DNA from: Buxus sempervirens
Lineage: Eukaryota; Streptophyta; Magnoliopsida; Buxales; Buxaceae
Length of the DNA stretch: 64,000 bases
Assembly: GCA_947561395.2 (NCBI GenBank)
Contig: OX387194.1
Location: 12,076,048 to 12,140,047, forward strand
Direction: 5' to 3'
Program-made: the position numbers and the translations under genes
The notes under the pieces: model-generated
What the model was told of the DNA's origin: nothing
Seen by the model: only the letters and a program-made list of their open reading frames with translations
The model's database searches: none
Shown here: positions 21,928 through 32,435 of the stretch, one piece after another
Position numbering within the stretch: position 1 is the first letter of the stretch
How the letters are laid out: each line of letters begins with the position of its first letter

Positions 21928-22095
21928 CTTTGTTTATAGTACTCTGAGAATTAGATTGCCATTGGGCTTTATGAAATAACATATTATAACCACATGCTAA
22001 ATAAAAAATATGACACAATTGTTATGAGATATAGCATAAGTATCTAAAAATTATGTACAATAGAAATGACGTTTTATTTTTTATTGTATATAAGC
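21928..22095. repeat. Tandem duplication, second copy, right part
   Basis: Resumes the duplicated unit after solo LTR 2, matching 18171-18340 (TTTATAGTACTCTGAGAATT and on), with scattered substitutions. Confidence 0.8.
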
Positions 22096-23275
22096 TCAAT
22101 AGGTGATGCGCAAGGCATAAAAATAGCATTGAGATCACCAACTAATTAAAATGGGATCCACATCATGGGACGCATCATAGTAAAAATGTACAAGGATATC
22201 AAAATCAAAGCAATATAAATTCTTTAACCAGGCCTTATAAGCTAATAAAAGATCATTTAGAGCTTATCTAATAATTTTGGAAGTATAAACGTGCAATTTT
22301 GTATTTCTTAACTTTCTTTAATTTCTTTTCTATGATAAGTGTGTTGCCCTCATCCTCATTGTTGGTTTTGGGTTGCTGTTTATTAGGCACCATATAAAAA
22401 ATGGTTTCTAATAAAAAAAAATAAAGTGGTAACAACATCATCTTAATCTCCCTAATACCTAATTACCTATCATATCAAACCCTTCCCCTCCTCTCAGAAA
22501 CCTCTTTGGCTTAAACTCCACTTCTTTCAGATTTTTAGACCCCGCCCATATTTGCTATCATGAATTTTACGATATCATTTTTGGAATAACATATCCATCC
22601 AACATGAAGTCCTCTAAAACCACATTTGCCAGTACAAGTGTATCAGTGGATGCCTCCTCAAACTATCAAAACCTACAGATTTTAGATGCCTTATCACTTT
22701 TGAATCTTTTCAAACACCTTATTTTGTATATGTTGATGCTTCTCGATCCTCTAAATGATTTTGTCATCAAGCTTTTCTTTGAAACACAGGAGAGCAAGGA
22801 AACAGAAAATGAGATCATGGAAGTAACCCACAACTTAAAGGGCTTGCAATCAGACATCTTGAGATCTGAGCTTGTTGATGCGTATGTCCAAAACCCATTT
22901 GTGAGCGTGAGCCTAGGACCTCATACGTGAAGGATGAAGGATTATTCTCTTGTACGTACTTCTGTATACATTTCATTCTCCTCAAAACCCCATTTTATAG
23001 GTCTAGGATCATAATTACAAGAATATGAAAAAACAAGGGGATATGAAAAGGTAAATGAAAGTAGAAATATAAGATATAAGAGATTCATCGAGGAATTTCA
23101 AAGGTTTAGGAATTCAAAGAGGTGGGAGTTATTTACCCATTTATGATAGTGTAAATTCCAAAAGGTATGAAGATGAATGGTCATCTACTAACATTAACTA
23201 ATGCAAATTAATCATTAAATGCAGTCATTATCTAATACAGAGGGTCTTGGTGTGATTGAGGCAATCTTGGCGTGG
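22096..23275. other. No recognised gene
   Basis: A plus-strand open stretch at 22604-22930 (108 codons) includes a hydrophobic Leu-rich run and an acidic run but matches nothing I know and has no visible promoter or intron structure. The rest is AT-rich. Confidence 0.35.
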
Positions 23276-23280
23276 GTTTC

Positions 23281-25695
23281 TATAGACACCCAAAATTGCA
23301 CTTCAATATGAGAGAACAATTAAAAGGAATTTAAATGTTTTATTTGAGCTTTGGCATGTGTCAAACACTAAAAAATACTCAAAAAGAATGCTAACCGCAC
23401 TGTATATGCGGTTTTTGGGAATTTGGTTTCAACCGCCTTGTGTATGCGGTTGCGACCGCACACACAGGACGGTTGAAGTTCATGCTTCTTGCGTGAGCTG
23501 CCACGTGGCTTCTAGAAGCTTTGGCCGTTAGGCCACGTCGACAGCAATCATGAGGAGTATAACTGAATTGGAACCGCCCTGTATGTGCGGTTAAGGTGAA
23601 TTTGCATGAAAACCGCATATAGAGTGACGGTTTTGTGGAAACCGCACTATGTATGCGGTTTTGCTTGTTTCGTGCATTTGCAAAAAGGCTCGATCTCTGA
23701 GCCTTATTTACGCATATTACCTCTCTCTCAGGGACTTGAACTCCCTATTTCACCCTCCGAAACTTCCAGATTTACAACAATTTAAGGCTTTAACTTGAAT
23801 AGGAACAATCTAGAGGGATTTTTGGGCATACCCTTGGGACTTTTCTACCCTTGGCTGTGCCTATAAATAGAGGGGTCCTCCTCTTGCAAATGGCTAATAA
23901 TTTGAAGCTTGGAAGCTCTGTAAGAAGAGGGAAAACTCTGCTGGATTGCTGCCTCAAGTGTTCAAGCTACCAAAGGTAAAGCTCTAGTTCATTTCTTGCT
24001 TCTTCTTTACATTTCCAACTCCCATCTTCTACCTTTCTTTAGTGTAAGGCCCTGGGTGTTTTTTTGAAGCCCCAAACCTCTTCCAAAGTACCTGGGAATT
24101 CTCTCTAGTTGTAAAATGTGAAGAGAGAGCCTTGGGAAAAAGAAGTAGGAATGGATCCTCTAGGCTTAGAACCTACAAATGATGAAGAGCATGCTATTTG
24201 GTTATTTTGAGCCTATGGTTGCTTTCTCTGATATATTGTGTATTTGTTTCTGGAGAAGAGATACGAATCCATGCTCTCAATAGCAATGGATTCCAGTCTT
24301 CTCCTAGAAATTTGATTTCCATCACCACCAAACACACTTTTCACTATTTTTCGCAAGAATAAGCTAGATTTTGGATTTCCATGTTTAATATGGGAAATCT
24401 AAAATCATTGGCTTTAGAATGAATTTTAGAACTTCATGAGGCTGTTTTTCATGGTTTCCAGTTGTTTTGGTTGAATCCACTTGCACTGGTTTTGGTCTTT
24501 TATTCAAAAATCTTCAAAACATGGCAGCATCTGTGGCTTGTCTTGGAATGCTTATAACTTCATCCTCCGGATGAATTTTTGAGTGATTCCAAAGACATGT
24601 GATAGATGGGATGGCCTACTTTGTATTTGGAAATTTTCATTCATTTTTATGGAGCCAATTTTTGACACCATCGGTTCAAAGTTGGCAAGTTAGTTCAGTC
24701 CAGATTGCTTAACTTGCCGCTTTGATTGTGCACCATTTACTCAATTTTAATCCGTTTTGAATGATTTCAGTTTCTGTATTTTCCTTGAGGAGTCTATTTT
24801 CCATTCCAATTGGTTTTAACAGATTTTGATTTGATTTGTGGTTTGTGTGCTTGATTGACTCAGAGCGGCTCTGTAACAGAGTTTTGGGTTAATTTGTGAT
24901 CCTCTAGGCATGTTCTAGAGGACACACAAGTCACAAATGGATGGAGTTTGGTGTAAGGCCTATTTCGTTTGAAAGATGGCACCATATACTTCATCTATGC
25001 AAGTTTTTACGAATTTATATGGAGCCAAACTCCATGGATAGGGTTTCAAAAATGCTTAGTCGCCACTTTTCTCTGAGTAACAGCAGTAGATTTTCGTAGT
25101 GTCACTCTCTTGTTTTAAATCAGAATGAGATGATTTTCTTAATCAATATTCTATTTCATACCAGCTATCAAATGGCTTTGGTTTCATTTGATTTGGATTT
25201 AAATCAAGTGACTTATGGTTGATCGAAGTCTTCAAGCTCTTATAACCTGATTTTTCCAGATTTACCTTAACTTGATTTTTCTTCATTTTTACTTTGATCT
25301 TCATTCACTCATGAAGTTATAGAGTGGTATATTCATGAGGAGAGTCTAAATTCATTGGACTACTCATGTGGAATAATCACATACATTTTGCTTATTTTTA
25401 AGCATCCTTTGTCTGTTTTTGATTAGCAAGCAATCCTTAGCATGAGCAAGCATGTGGTAACTGTCTTAGACGGATGAATGGGGGTGCCTAATACCTTCCC
25501 CCACTCATAAATAATTCCCCTTACCTGATCTCTGGATTTTTCCTCATATTAGAGCTACTTTGGCTCTATTTGGCATTTATGAACCCTTTGGTGTCCATTC
25601 ACACCTTAACATTGGATGGTGGCGACTCTTTATTTTTATCGATTCCCGCGTGACGATATCGGAAGTCATCTTAGGTGACATTTTCATGTCTCACA
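23281..25695 (+). mobile_element. Solo LTR 3 (2415 bp), TSD GTTTC
   Basis: Flanked by GTTTC at 23276-23280 and 25696-25700. It starts TATAGACACCC, most simply TGTAGACACCC with the terminal G mutated, and ends TGTCTCACA. TATAAATA at 23872-23879. GTGGCGACTC occurs about 75 bp before the end. The stretch 23396-23660 carries a row of CCGCAnnn...nnTGCGG palindromes upstream of the TATA box. No coding domains. Confidence 0.85.
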
Positions 25696-26059
25696 GTTTC
25701 GAGCTTTTTGAGAGCTGGTCCCCGGTTTTCATTCTAGTAGAGTCTGGACTGGTTTTCCCCTTGAACTTCCTTCTTTGAAGTGCTTTTTCGAGCAGTTTTC
25801 AGTTTCTATTCTCTTGCCGTTTGGACTTCCTAGGGAACTTGGTTGTCTTGCCTCTTGTTCTCCCTGTTGTTTCATCCTCCATCACTATTGATTGTTACTC
25901 CAGGAGTAATCCTCACTCTCCATTGTTGGTGCCCTTTGTTTTTTCTCATCTTGCTTCCCCAGCCAATGAATATTCTAAACCCTTTTTCCTTGTGAGGTTG
26001 CTCCATTCCTTTTCCTTCTCTGGCACATCATAGTACAGATTGTCAAGGATTTCTAGGAC

Positions 26060-27381
26060 ATGCTTCTTCTAGTCAGATCTGACAAGGTTTTTGTTCTAAG
26101 GAAAGAAGAAAAGGAACGTATCTCATACAAATGGAAGAACCTTCTCATGGTGGAGATCTGTAACGCATCATCAACTCTCAATGCCATAAAAAGACTTCTT
26201 AAGAGGGTTTGGAAGAATTTTGTCATCCTAGAAATCTTACTCATCAACCCTAACAAATATTTGCTTTCCTTTGCGGAGGATAATGAGCTTCAAGTGATTC
26301 TCCAGAGCAGACCCTGGTTTAAAAATGGCACCTATACCCTCATGGAAAAAGTCAGTTCTACAGAAGAAGCATCGGAACTGTCATTTCTTTCATTTGTAGT
26401 GAGTTCGGAACTGCCCAGATCTTGATGGATAATCAACTGATTGATCGATTGGGTAATGAGTTCGGTAAATCAATTGAAATTGACATTCCTCAAACAAATG
26501 ACTTATCGGCTGCAGCCCTTAGGTGGGAACTTGAGTTGAGAAAACCTATCCCCTCGGGCATTTTTGTCAAAGACCTTGACGGTCAGAAGATCTGGGTGAC
26601 TCGTTGAACATGTGTATCAACATCACTTCGGGGAAGCAGCTCGTCCTCCCAACTCCGAATGCCACTCTATGCTACTCTACCTCTAACAGAGTGGAGAGAC
26701 GCCACCGAAACGTACCTTCTCTGCTATCTCTGGTTGAACTGAGGAAGAAGAAAGCGGGTCAATCATCCACCCCATTACTGAACGAGTCAACTCGGCCTAG
26801 TCAGGAGGACCCAGGCGTGGACTCAATCCAACGAATTTATGGGGGTGTATCCTTTGGGCTGGAAGTCCAACCGGCCCAAACTTCTATGGGCCTTAATGCA
26901 GAAACAGAGATAGTGCAATCAAGTGATGGACCTTCAAGCCCTATGGTCCAATCTAGAATAAGCTCATCGACTAATTATTTCAAGGACCTTGACTTAGGCC
27001 CATCAAGGTCTTTTACGTTTTCAGCATCATGCAGCCTAGTAAACTCAAGTAAAAGCCCAGGTCTAAATTTTCATCTAACTGTTATTTTCTCTAAAGCGTA
27101 CCAGGAGACAGATGATATGAGGAACATCCAACTCTTTGCCTCACCGCACCTTAGTATCTCTGAGAAAGGCAACACAGGGGGCACGACGGCAAGGACGAAG
27201 AGGAAGATCTGGAAAGAAGACCACTCACACTGGTTCAAAGGATGCAATGGAAAAGGAATTGGAAGGAGAACCTCCCAGGGACCTTCGTACAAGGACCAAG
27301 AAAAGGAAGGTTGTGATTGAAGAACTACAAGACCAAAGTTCCGAACCCCCTTCAGAGCTACATACGGATCCTTCACCATGA
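26060..27381 (+). pseudogene. LINE ORF1, DUF4283-type RNA-binding protein, broken
   Basis: In plant L1 elements this protein binds the element RNA. The first part reads EEKERISYKWKNLLMVEI, then LLKRVWKNFVILEI and LQSRPWFKNGTYTLMEKV, the usual DUF4283 spacing of about 90 residues. A later block at about 26420-26600 (RLGNEFGKSIEIDI...GQKIWVTR) matches the stretch that precedes the zinc knuckle, but the knuckle itself is frameshifted away. Stops and shifts near 26425 and 26605 split the frame. The 26604-27320 frame is Ser-rich linker. Confidence 0.65.
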
Positions 27382-28281
27382 GAGTCTTATTTTGGAACTG
27401 TCATGGCCTTGGTCAAGCCGTGACATAGCAACACTTAAAGGACCAAATTTTGCTTCACTCTCCTAGTCTTATTTTTATTTTTGAAACTTTTGCTAAACAA
27501 GATCTTGTGGAAAGAATCGCATATAAGAATGGTTTGGTCTCTAATTTTTTTTTCATACTTGCCATCAATAGGCATGAATGTTTTTTGATCATGTGGAGGA
27601 ATGATTTTTTGATTGATGTAATTGCCCACACTGAATGGATGGTTGCTATAAAGGTATCACACAAAGGAAGGACATGGCATATGGTCTATGTACATGCAAG
27701 TTCGAAGATGGATATACAAGTGAATCAATGGCAATATATTGAAGACCTATTCGGAAAATTCCTGACACCATGGATGATGTTCAGAGACTTCAATGCTATG
27801 CTGGACCAATCAGAAAAATGTGGTGGAACACCAATAAGCAAGAGACATAGTCACAACTTCCAGGCTTTGATAAATAACTGCTGTCTATCGGAGGTGATGA
27901 TAAAAGGTCCAAGATTCACGTGGACCAATGGACAGCAAGCCTTGAGACGAATATCAGAAAAACTTGACAGGTGTTTCCTATCCATTAACTGCTTTGATAT
28001 CTTTGATCAACCGATGGTGTTCTCTCAACATATCTTTGCCTCGGATCACTCACCCATCATTATTGAATTACTCCGTGAAAAAAAGGAAAGGATCTCGACC
28101 TTTCCTGTTCGAAGCATTCTGGCTACATGAGGAGTCCTGCTATGATGCGATTGATAAAGCATGGAATGAACCGAGACCTGGTGGATCAAATGCTTCTATT
28201 CGAACAAAAATGTCTCGTCTTACTCATGAGTTGAAAAGATGGAATGGAGAGGAGGTGGGGAATATCTTCCGAAAAAAGTAG
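27378..28281 (+). pseudogene. LINE ORF2, apurinic endonuclease-like domain, broken
   Basis: This domain nicks target DNA to prime reverse transcription. It opens MRVLFWNCHGLGQAV (catalytic Asn in WNC), has a stop near 27425, then FETFAKQDLVERIAYKNG (the SET motif changed to FET), DFNAMLDQSEKCGG with the usual GDFN changed to RDFN, GPRFTWTNGQ, LDRCFLS and finally ASDHSPIII with the catalytic SDH kept. A frameshift near 28095 moves the frame to FEAFWLHEESCYD, which continues to 28281. The damage at the GDFN and N-terminal regions makes activity unlikely. Confidence 0.8.
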
Positions 28282-28289
28282 GAAGTTTA

Positions 28290-29164
28290 ACTAAGAATAG
28301 TTCAAGAACACATGTCTCAGTAGCCCACACCCAGTTTAGAATTGGTAGAACAAGCTCCCGTGGAAAATATGCAGCACTTCTACGATAGCAGGAGACATTA
28401 TAGTTTCAAAAGTCTCACATCCACTGGTTGAAAGACGGAGACCAAAACACGTCCTTCTTTCACAAATTCACCCTCATCCAAAGGCAAAAAAAATTATATC
28501 CACTCTTTGAAAAATGAGGACAGTGTGGATACTGAAACAAAGGGAGAGTTGGAAAATTTGGTGACTAAATACTTCCAAAATCTTTACAAAGCTGAACCTT
28601 AATTCACTAACATCAATTTGCTTGGTTTGATTCCTCAGGCCATCTCGGAGAAGCAAAAAGATGTTATCTCTAGAATAACTTCCTTGGAGGAAGTGTGGAA
28701 CGTGGAGGTGGCAATGGAAGCCTTCAAAGCCCTTGGACCAGACAGTTATCAGGGTATATTTAATAAGCATTTTTTGGAGTATTGTTGGTAATGATATTGT
28801 GTTGCTTGTTCAAATTTTTTTTTGAAAATGGGATTATGCTTGACGATTTAAATAATACCTTCATTTCCTTAATCCCAAAAAATTTACAACCTTGTAGGAT
28901 TTCTGAGTTTCTTCCTATTAGTTTATGCAACTTTTCGCATAAGATGATTTCTAAAATTTTGGTTAATAGAATAAGAATTTCGCTTGTTGATTGCATTTCT
29001 CCGAATCAATTGACTTTTGTGCCAGATCAATCCATTAGGGATAACATTTTGCTGAACCATGAAATTCTTTATTATTTTGGAAAAACAAAAAAAAAATTAC
29101 AAAATCAAAAAGGAAAAAGAAGAAGAAGGAAGCTTGTGACAAAGGAATGTATGCATTGAAACTT
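28290..29164 (+). pseudogene. LINE reverse transcriptase, first part, broken
   Basis: Continues the ORF2 in pieces. A linker block (LENLVTKYFQNLYK), then ALGPDSYQGIF (usually GPDG), then FISLIPKN, ISEFLPISLCNFSHKMISKI (usually RPISLCNV) and NQLTFVPDQSIRDNILLNHE are fingers-palm landmarks of L1-type RT. Several stops and frameshifts occur between 28290 and 28790. It stops at the edge of solo LTR 4, where the reading frame passes straight on to 31993. Confidence 0.75.
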
Positions 29165-31987
29165 TGTCACGACCCGGAACTAGATCTCCCCCTCCAAGGC
29201 ACAATCCGTCCCAAACCGTGGCAAGTGGGCCATTTTACTTAACAAAACATAAAGGATTTTAAATCTTTTTCTATACAAGTGCAAGTGCAAACAGTTTATA
29301 CATATGCATATCAAAAGTGTTCATATATATATTTTAAAGGAAACAAGACACAGAGTGTAGTTACAAAAAGATGGGTGAATAATCACACCTCTCAGCTAGA
29401 AGGGTTTACAATTCAAATCTATACATGCATTACAAAATAAAAGAACAGCCTAAGGCCTATAGAAATCCTCCTCTCTATACCCTATAGCTTTCTCCATGCC
29501 TCTATCCCCAGTCCGGTCCTTCACACCGGACGTCGATGGATCTGAAAAATAAGATAGAAAGCAATTGTGAGATGAATGTCTCAGTAAGCAACACATGCAT
29601 GATTCGGTGAAAACACAGTTTATGCAAATATCTCTCGATAAACCATGACATGCGGGTAATTCTAATACTACAAAATCCACGGCATCTCATGTGTCATATA
29701 ATAGTGCATGCATGGGCCTCAGCATACAGATAATCCATTTAATAGCAATCATGTAATCAATATTATCACTTGTTATCTAGGATGTTTATATATACTACAC
29801 ATGGCTTCATCTAGCTTCACTGATTCCATGTGGTGGCTAGGCATCTACGCCGATTCCCCCTTGACTTAGGCATTCATATGTCGATTCCCCTTGACTTACA
29901 TGCATCCACTGCTGATTCCCTGTAGCAAGTGGGCATCAGCCACCGATGATGCTGGTGCCGGGATGATATCACAATATAGAAGCAGTAACAGTAACAATAA
30001 CACTGGCCATGGCATATATATATACAAACATTCCCATTTAAGACTATGGATCCATACCTTAAGGGTTCATTATGCTGATGTGTTCATTTATTCATTTCAC
30101 AACAATAAAGAACACAAATATAACATTCACGTGTATTCAAGCTTGAGTGGAGGATGCTAGTTCTCTATTTCCACGTTGGGAGGAACAACGATCCACTACC
30201 CCAACTGAGATGAACCGCTCAACAACCCACCAAGACTTACTGGTCAATCATCCATATCAATACCTCATGCCACTAGCATGGAAAATGCTCAAGGGTAGCC
30301 CATGGCCTTACCTGAGTCAATCTTGGGCCACTGCCCTTTGCTCAATAGTACTCAATGTCATTGGGACCACTGCCCTCTTTTCAATATCAATACAACAGGC
30401 CACTGCCCTCTCATTTATGATTAACGATCATGGGCCACTGCCTTTTCATCTCATGTTACAAGTGATGGGCCAAAGCCCTTGAGGTGGTGCAAATGTAATA
30501 TGGGCCAATGCCCTCATTATCGTGCAACTCATGTTAAGTGTAATACGGGCCCAATGCCCTTCATGCTATGTGTAAAATACTAGGCCGAAGCCCATCTGGT
30601 CATGGGTGGTGCACTCACATTGAAGGTCAATGGTAAAAGTTTTGTTTCCAGAGTTTTCTACCTTTCTTGACTTATTTTGGGACAACCTATGTCTCAACTC
30701 TTTTGATACTTGCACACATTGGTTTTGGTTCTTGATTTATACTGTTAAGGGTTAATTGGAAAGTGTTTGAGGTGGTGGAATCAAGTTATCCTATTCCTAT
30801 AGTAATCTGGGATAGAAATTCTTTCTAAGACCTTCTTGGGCAAAACGTACCCAAAATCTTGGTTATTTGGAATTTTGAGTTACTTCCAGTTTGAACACTT
30901 CCTAGACACCTAACTCTCACTTATACATAGGTTGGATTTGAATAAAAACAAAGGGTAGTTCAATCTGGGCTAAATGTGCAAATTTAGGAAAATCTGGTAA
31001 GGGCGCTCTATGGGTCTCGAGCCTGCTTCGAGCGGCCAATATTTAGCTCTCGGGTTCTTTTGTTAAAACACTCGCTAGAACAGTCGCTCGAACGTCACTC
31101 GAGCGGCCATGCCTTAAAAATCTACCTAAACTACCTAAAACCACCGCCTGATGTCGCGCTCGAGCGACTGCTCGGGCGGCTTGGGTTTTTGACAGTTCGC
31201 GAAATCCGAACTTTTGGGGATTTTGGTTTTTCTCAAATTTCACTTGTTCTAGGTGTTTTTGGGCTCGAAATCACTCCTAGTATGTGTAGAAATCTACTAC
31301 CAACAAAACCTCTTAAAGAAATCCCTCCCATTTGGCGTAGGACTCGTTTTCACATCTCAACCCTAACATTCATTTAACATGCGATTTTTGGTCGAAAATG
31401 GGAAAACAAGGTTGGGGTGGTGTTGTTTACCTCTTGCAAACACTTGAGCAAGCTTCTATTGCAACTCACAAACAGCACTTGAGCTACTTGGTTGCTCATT
31501 CCACCAATATCCAAGCTCAAAACCTCAAATAAAATCACTTCTCTTGGTTTCTCCTTTCTATTCTTGCAAGTAACCTCTTCCAATGAGTTTATAAACGAAT
31601 GAGGACGAAAATGGGGAAGAAGATGAAGAGAAGGAGATGAAGAAATGAGAGTGGGAGAAGAGAAGAGGAAGAAAGGGTTTTGGGGTATGGTTTGGTTGTG
31701 TATGGCCTTTCCTTTGGCTATTTTCCCTTAAGTGGCTTCCACAAGACTCCAAATATTACAGTTTTGCCATTCCTCCTCCTACATTGCATACATCACCAAC
31801 ACTTAGCTATTTTATCTCATGTTAGGAAACCTTGTTCAACCAAATGAAAGATGCTCACCTTCACAGGTTGCTGACAGCGCGGGGCTTAACCACTTTGATT
31901 GGCTTTAGGCTTGAGCTGCTCCAGATTCACCTACACATCAAGCTTACTAATTAGGGTATGCTGGGGATATTGGAACGGGGTTTCACA
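29165..31987 (-). mobile_element. Solo LTR 4 (2823 bp), Tekay-like ends, TSD AACTT
   Basis: Plus strand starts TGTCACGACCCGG and ends GGGGTTTCACA, flanked by AACTT at 29160-29164 and 31988-31992. On the minus strand it reads TGTGAAACCCC...CCGGGTCGTGACA, an end pattern I associate with chromoviral Ty3 elements of the Tekay/Del type, which have long LTRs. A TATA-like element lies at 31594-31587 on that strand. No internal domains. It sits inside the LINE RT. Confidence 0.85.
30290..30600. repeat. Minisatellite of GGGCC...GCCC units in solo LTR 4
   Basis: Eight units led by GGGCCACTGCCCT or a variant (GGGCCAATGCCCT, GGGCCAAAGCCCT) begin near 30325, 30363, 30399, 30433, 30468, 30502, 30547 and 30583, i.e. 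every 34-45 bp. Each core is a small hairpin (GGGC with GCCC). Confidence 0.75.
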
Positions 31988-31992
31988 AACTT

Positions 31993-32435
31993 GATTTCTC
32001 TAAGGCTTATGACAAGCTTAATTGGTCCTTTTTGGAGAAAGTTCTTTTAGCTTTTGGTTTCAATGAAAAAAGTTTTAAATTGATTATGAGTTGTGTTATA
32101 TCTGTCACTGACAATGTGCTCCTTAATGGAAGTCCTATTGGAAAAATCTCTGATAGAATGGTGGTTCAGCAGGAGGACCCCCTTTCCCCATATTTGTTCA
32201 TCTTGTGTCAACAGGTTCTATCACTAGCAATTACCAGAGCAGAGTATGAAGGCAGATTCAAAGGAGTTGCCATTCGACGTGGGGAAATAGGATTATCTCA
32301 CCCAATGTATGCAGACGAGAACAACATATATGGGTGCACAAATGATTGGGAGGCCCACTGTATGATGAGAATAATTTAAAGATATTGCAGAGAATTGGGG
32401 CAGATGATAAATGGTCAAAAATCCTCTCTCATATT
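31993..32435 (+). pseudogene. LINE reverse transcriptase, second part, broken
   Basis: Starts KLDFSKAYDKLNWSFLEKVL, the first catalytic-Asp block of the palm (D in FSKAYD). Then GKISDRMVVQQEDPLSPYLF (usually RGLRQGDPLSP) and a MYADENN block where the catalytic YADD has become YADE. The tail YCRELGQMINGQKSSLIF matches the block after the active site. The frame is open from 32032 to 32379, then shifts. It is cut by the minus-strand LTR at 32436. Confidence 0.8.

Larger units (their letters stand above)
25701..32435 (+). mobile_element. L1-type LINE, decayed and interrupted, 3' part missing
   Basis: Order of parts on the plus strand: 5' region, ORF1 (DUF4283-like), ORF2 endonuclease, ORF2 reverse transcriptase. 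This is the plant L1 layout. It is broken by point stops and frameshifts, by solo LTR 4 (29165-31987) inside the RT, and by the minus-strand LTR starting at 32436. The C-terminal part of ORF2 (rest of RT, zinc knuckle, RNase H if any) and the poly-A end do not reappear within the window. Confidence 0.85.

Noticed and set aside
22604-22930. Possible 108-codon gene
   Set aside because: No recognised domain, promoter or conserved context; kept only as part of a gap description.
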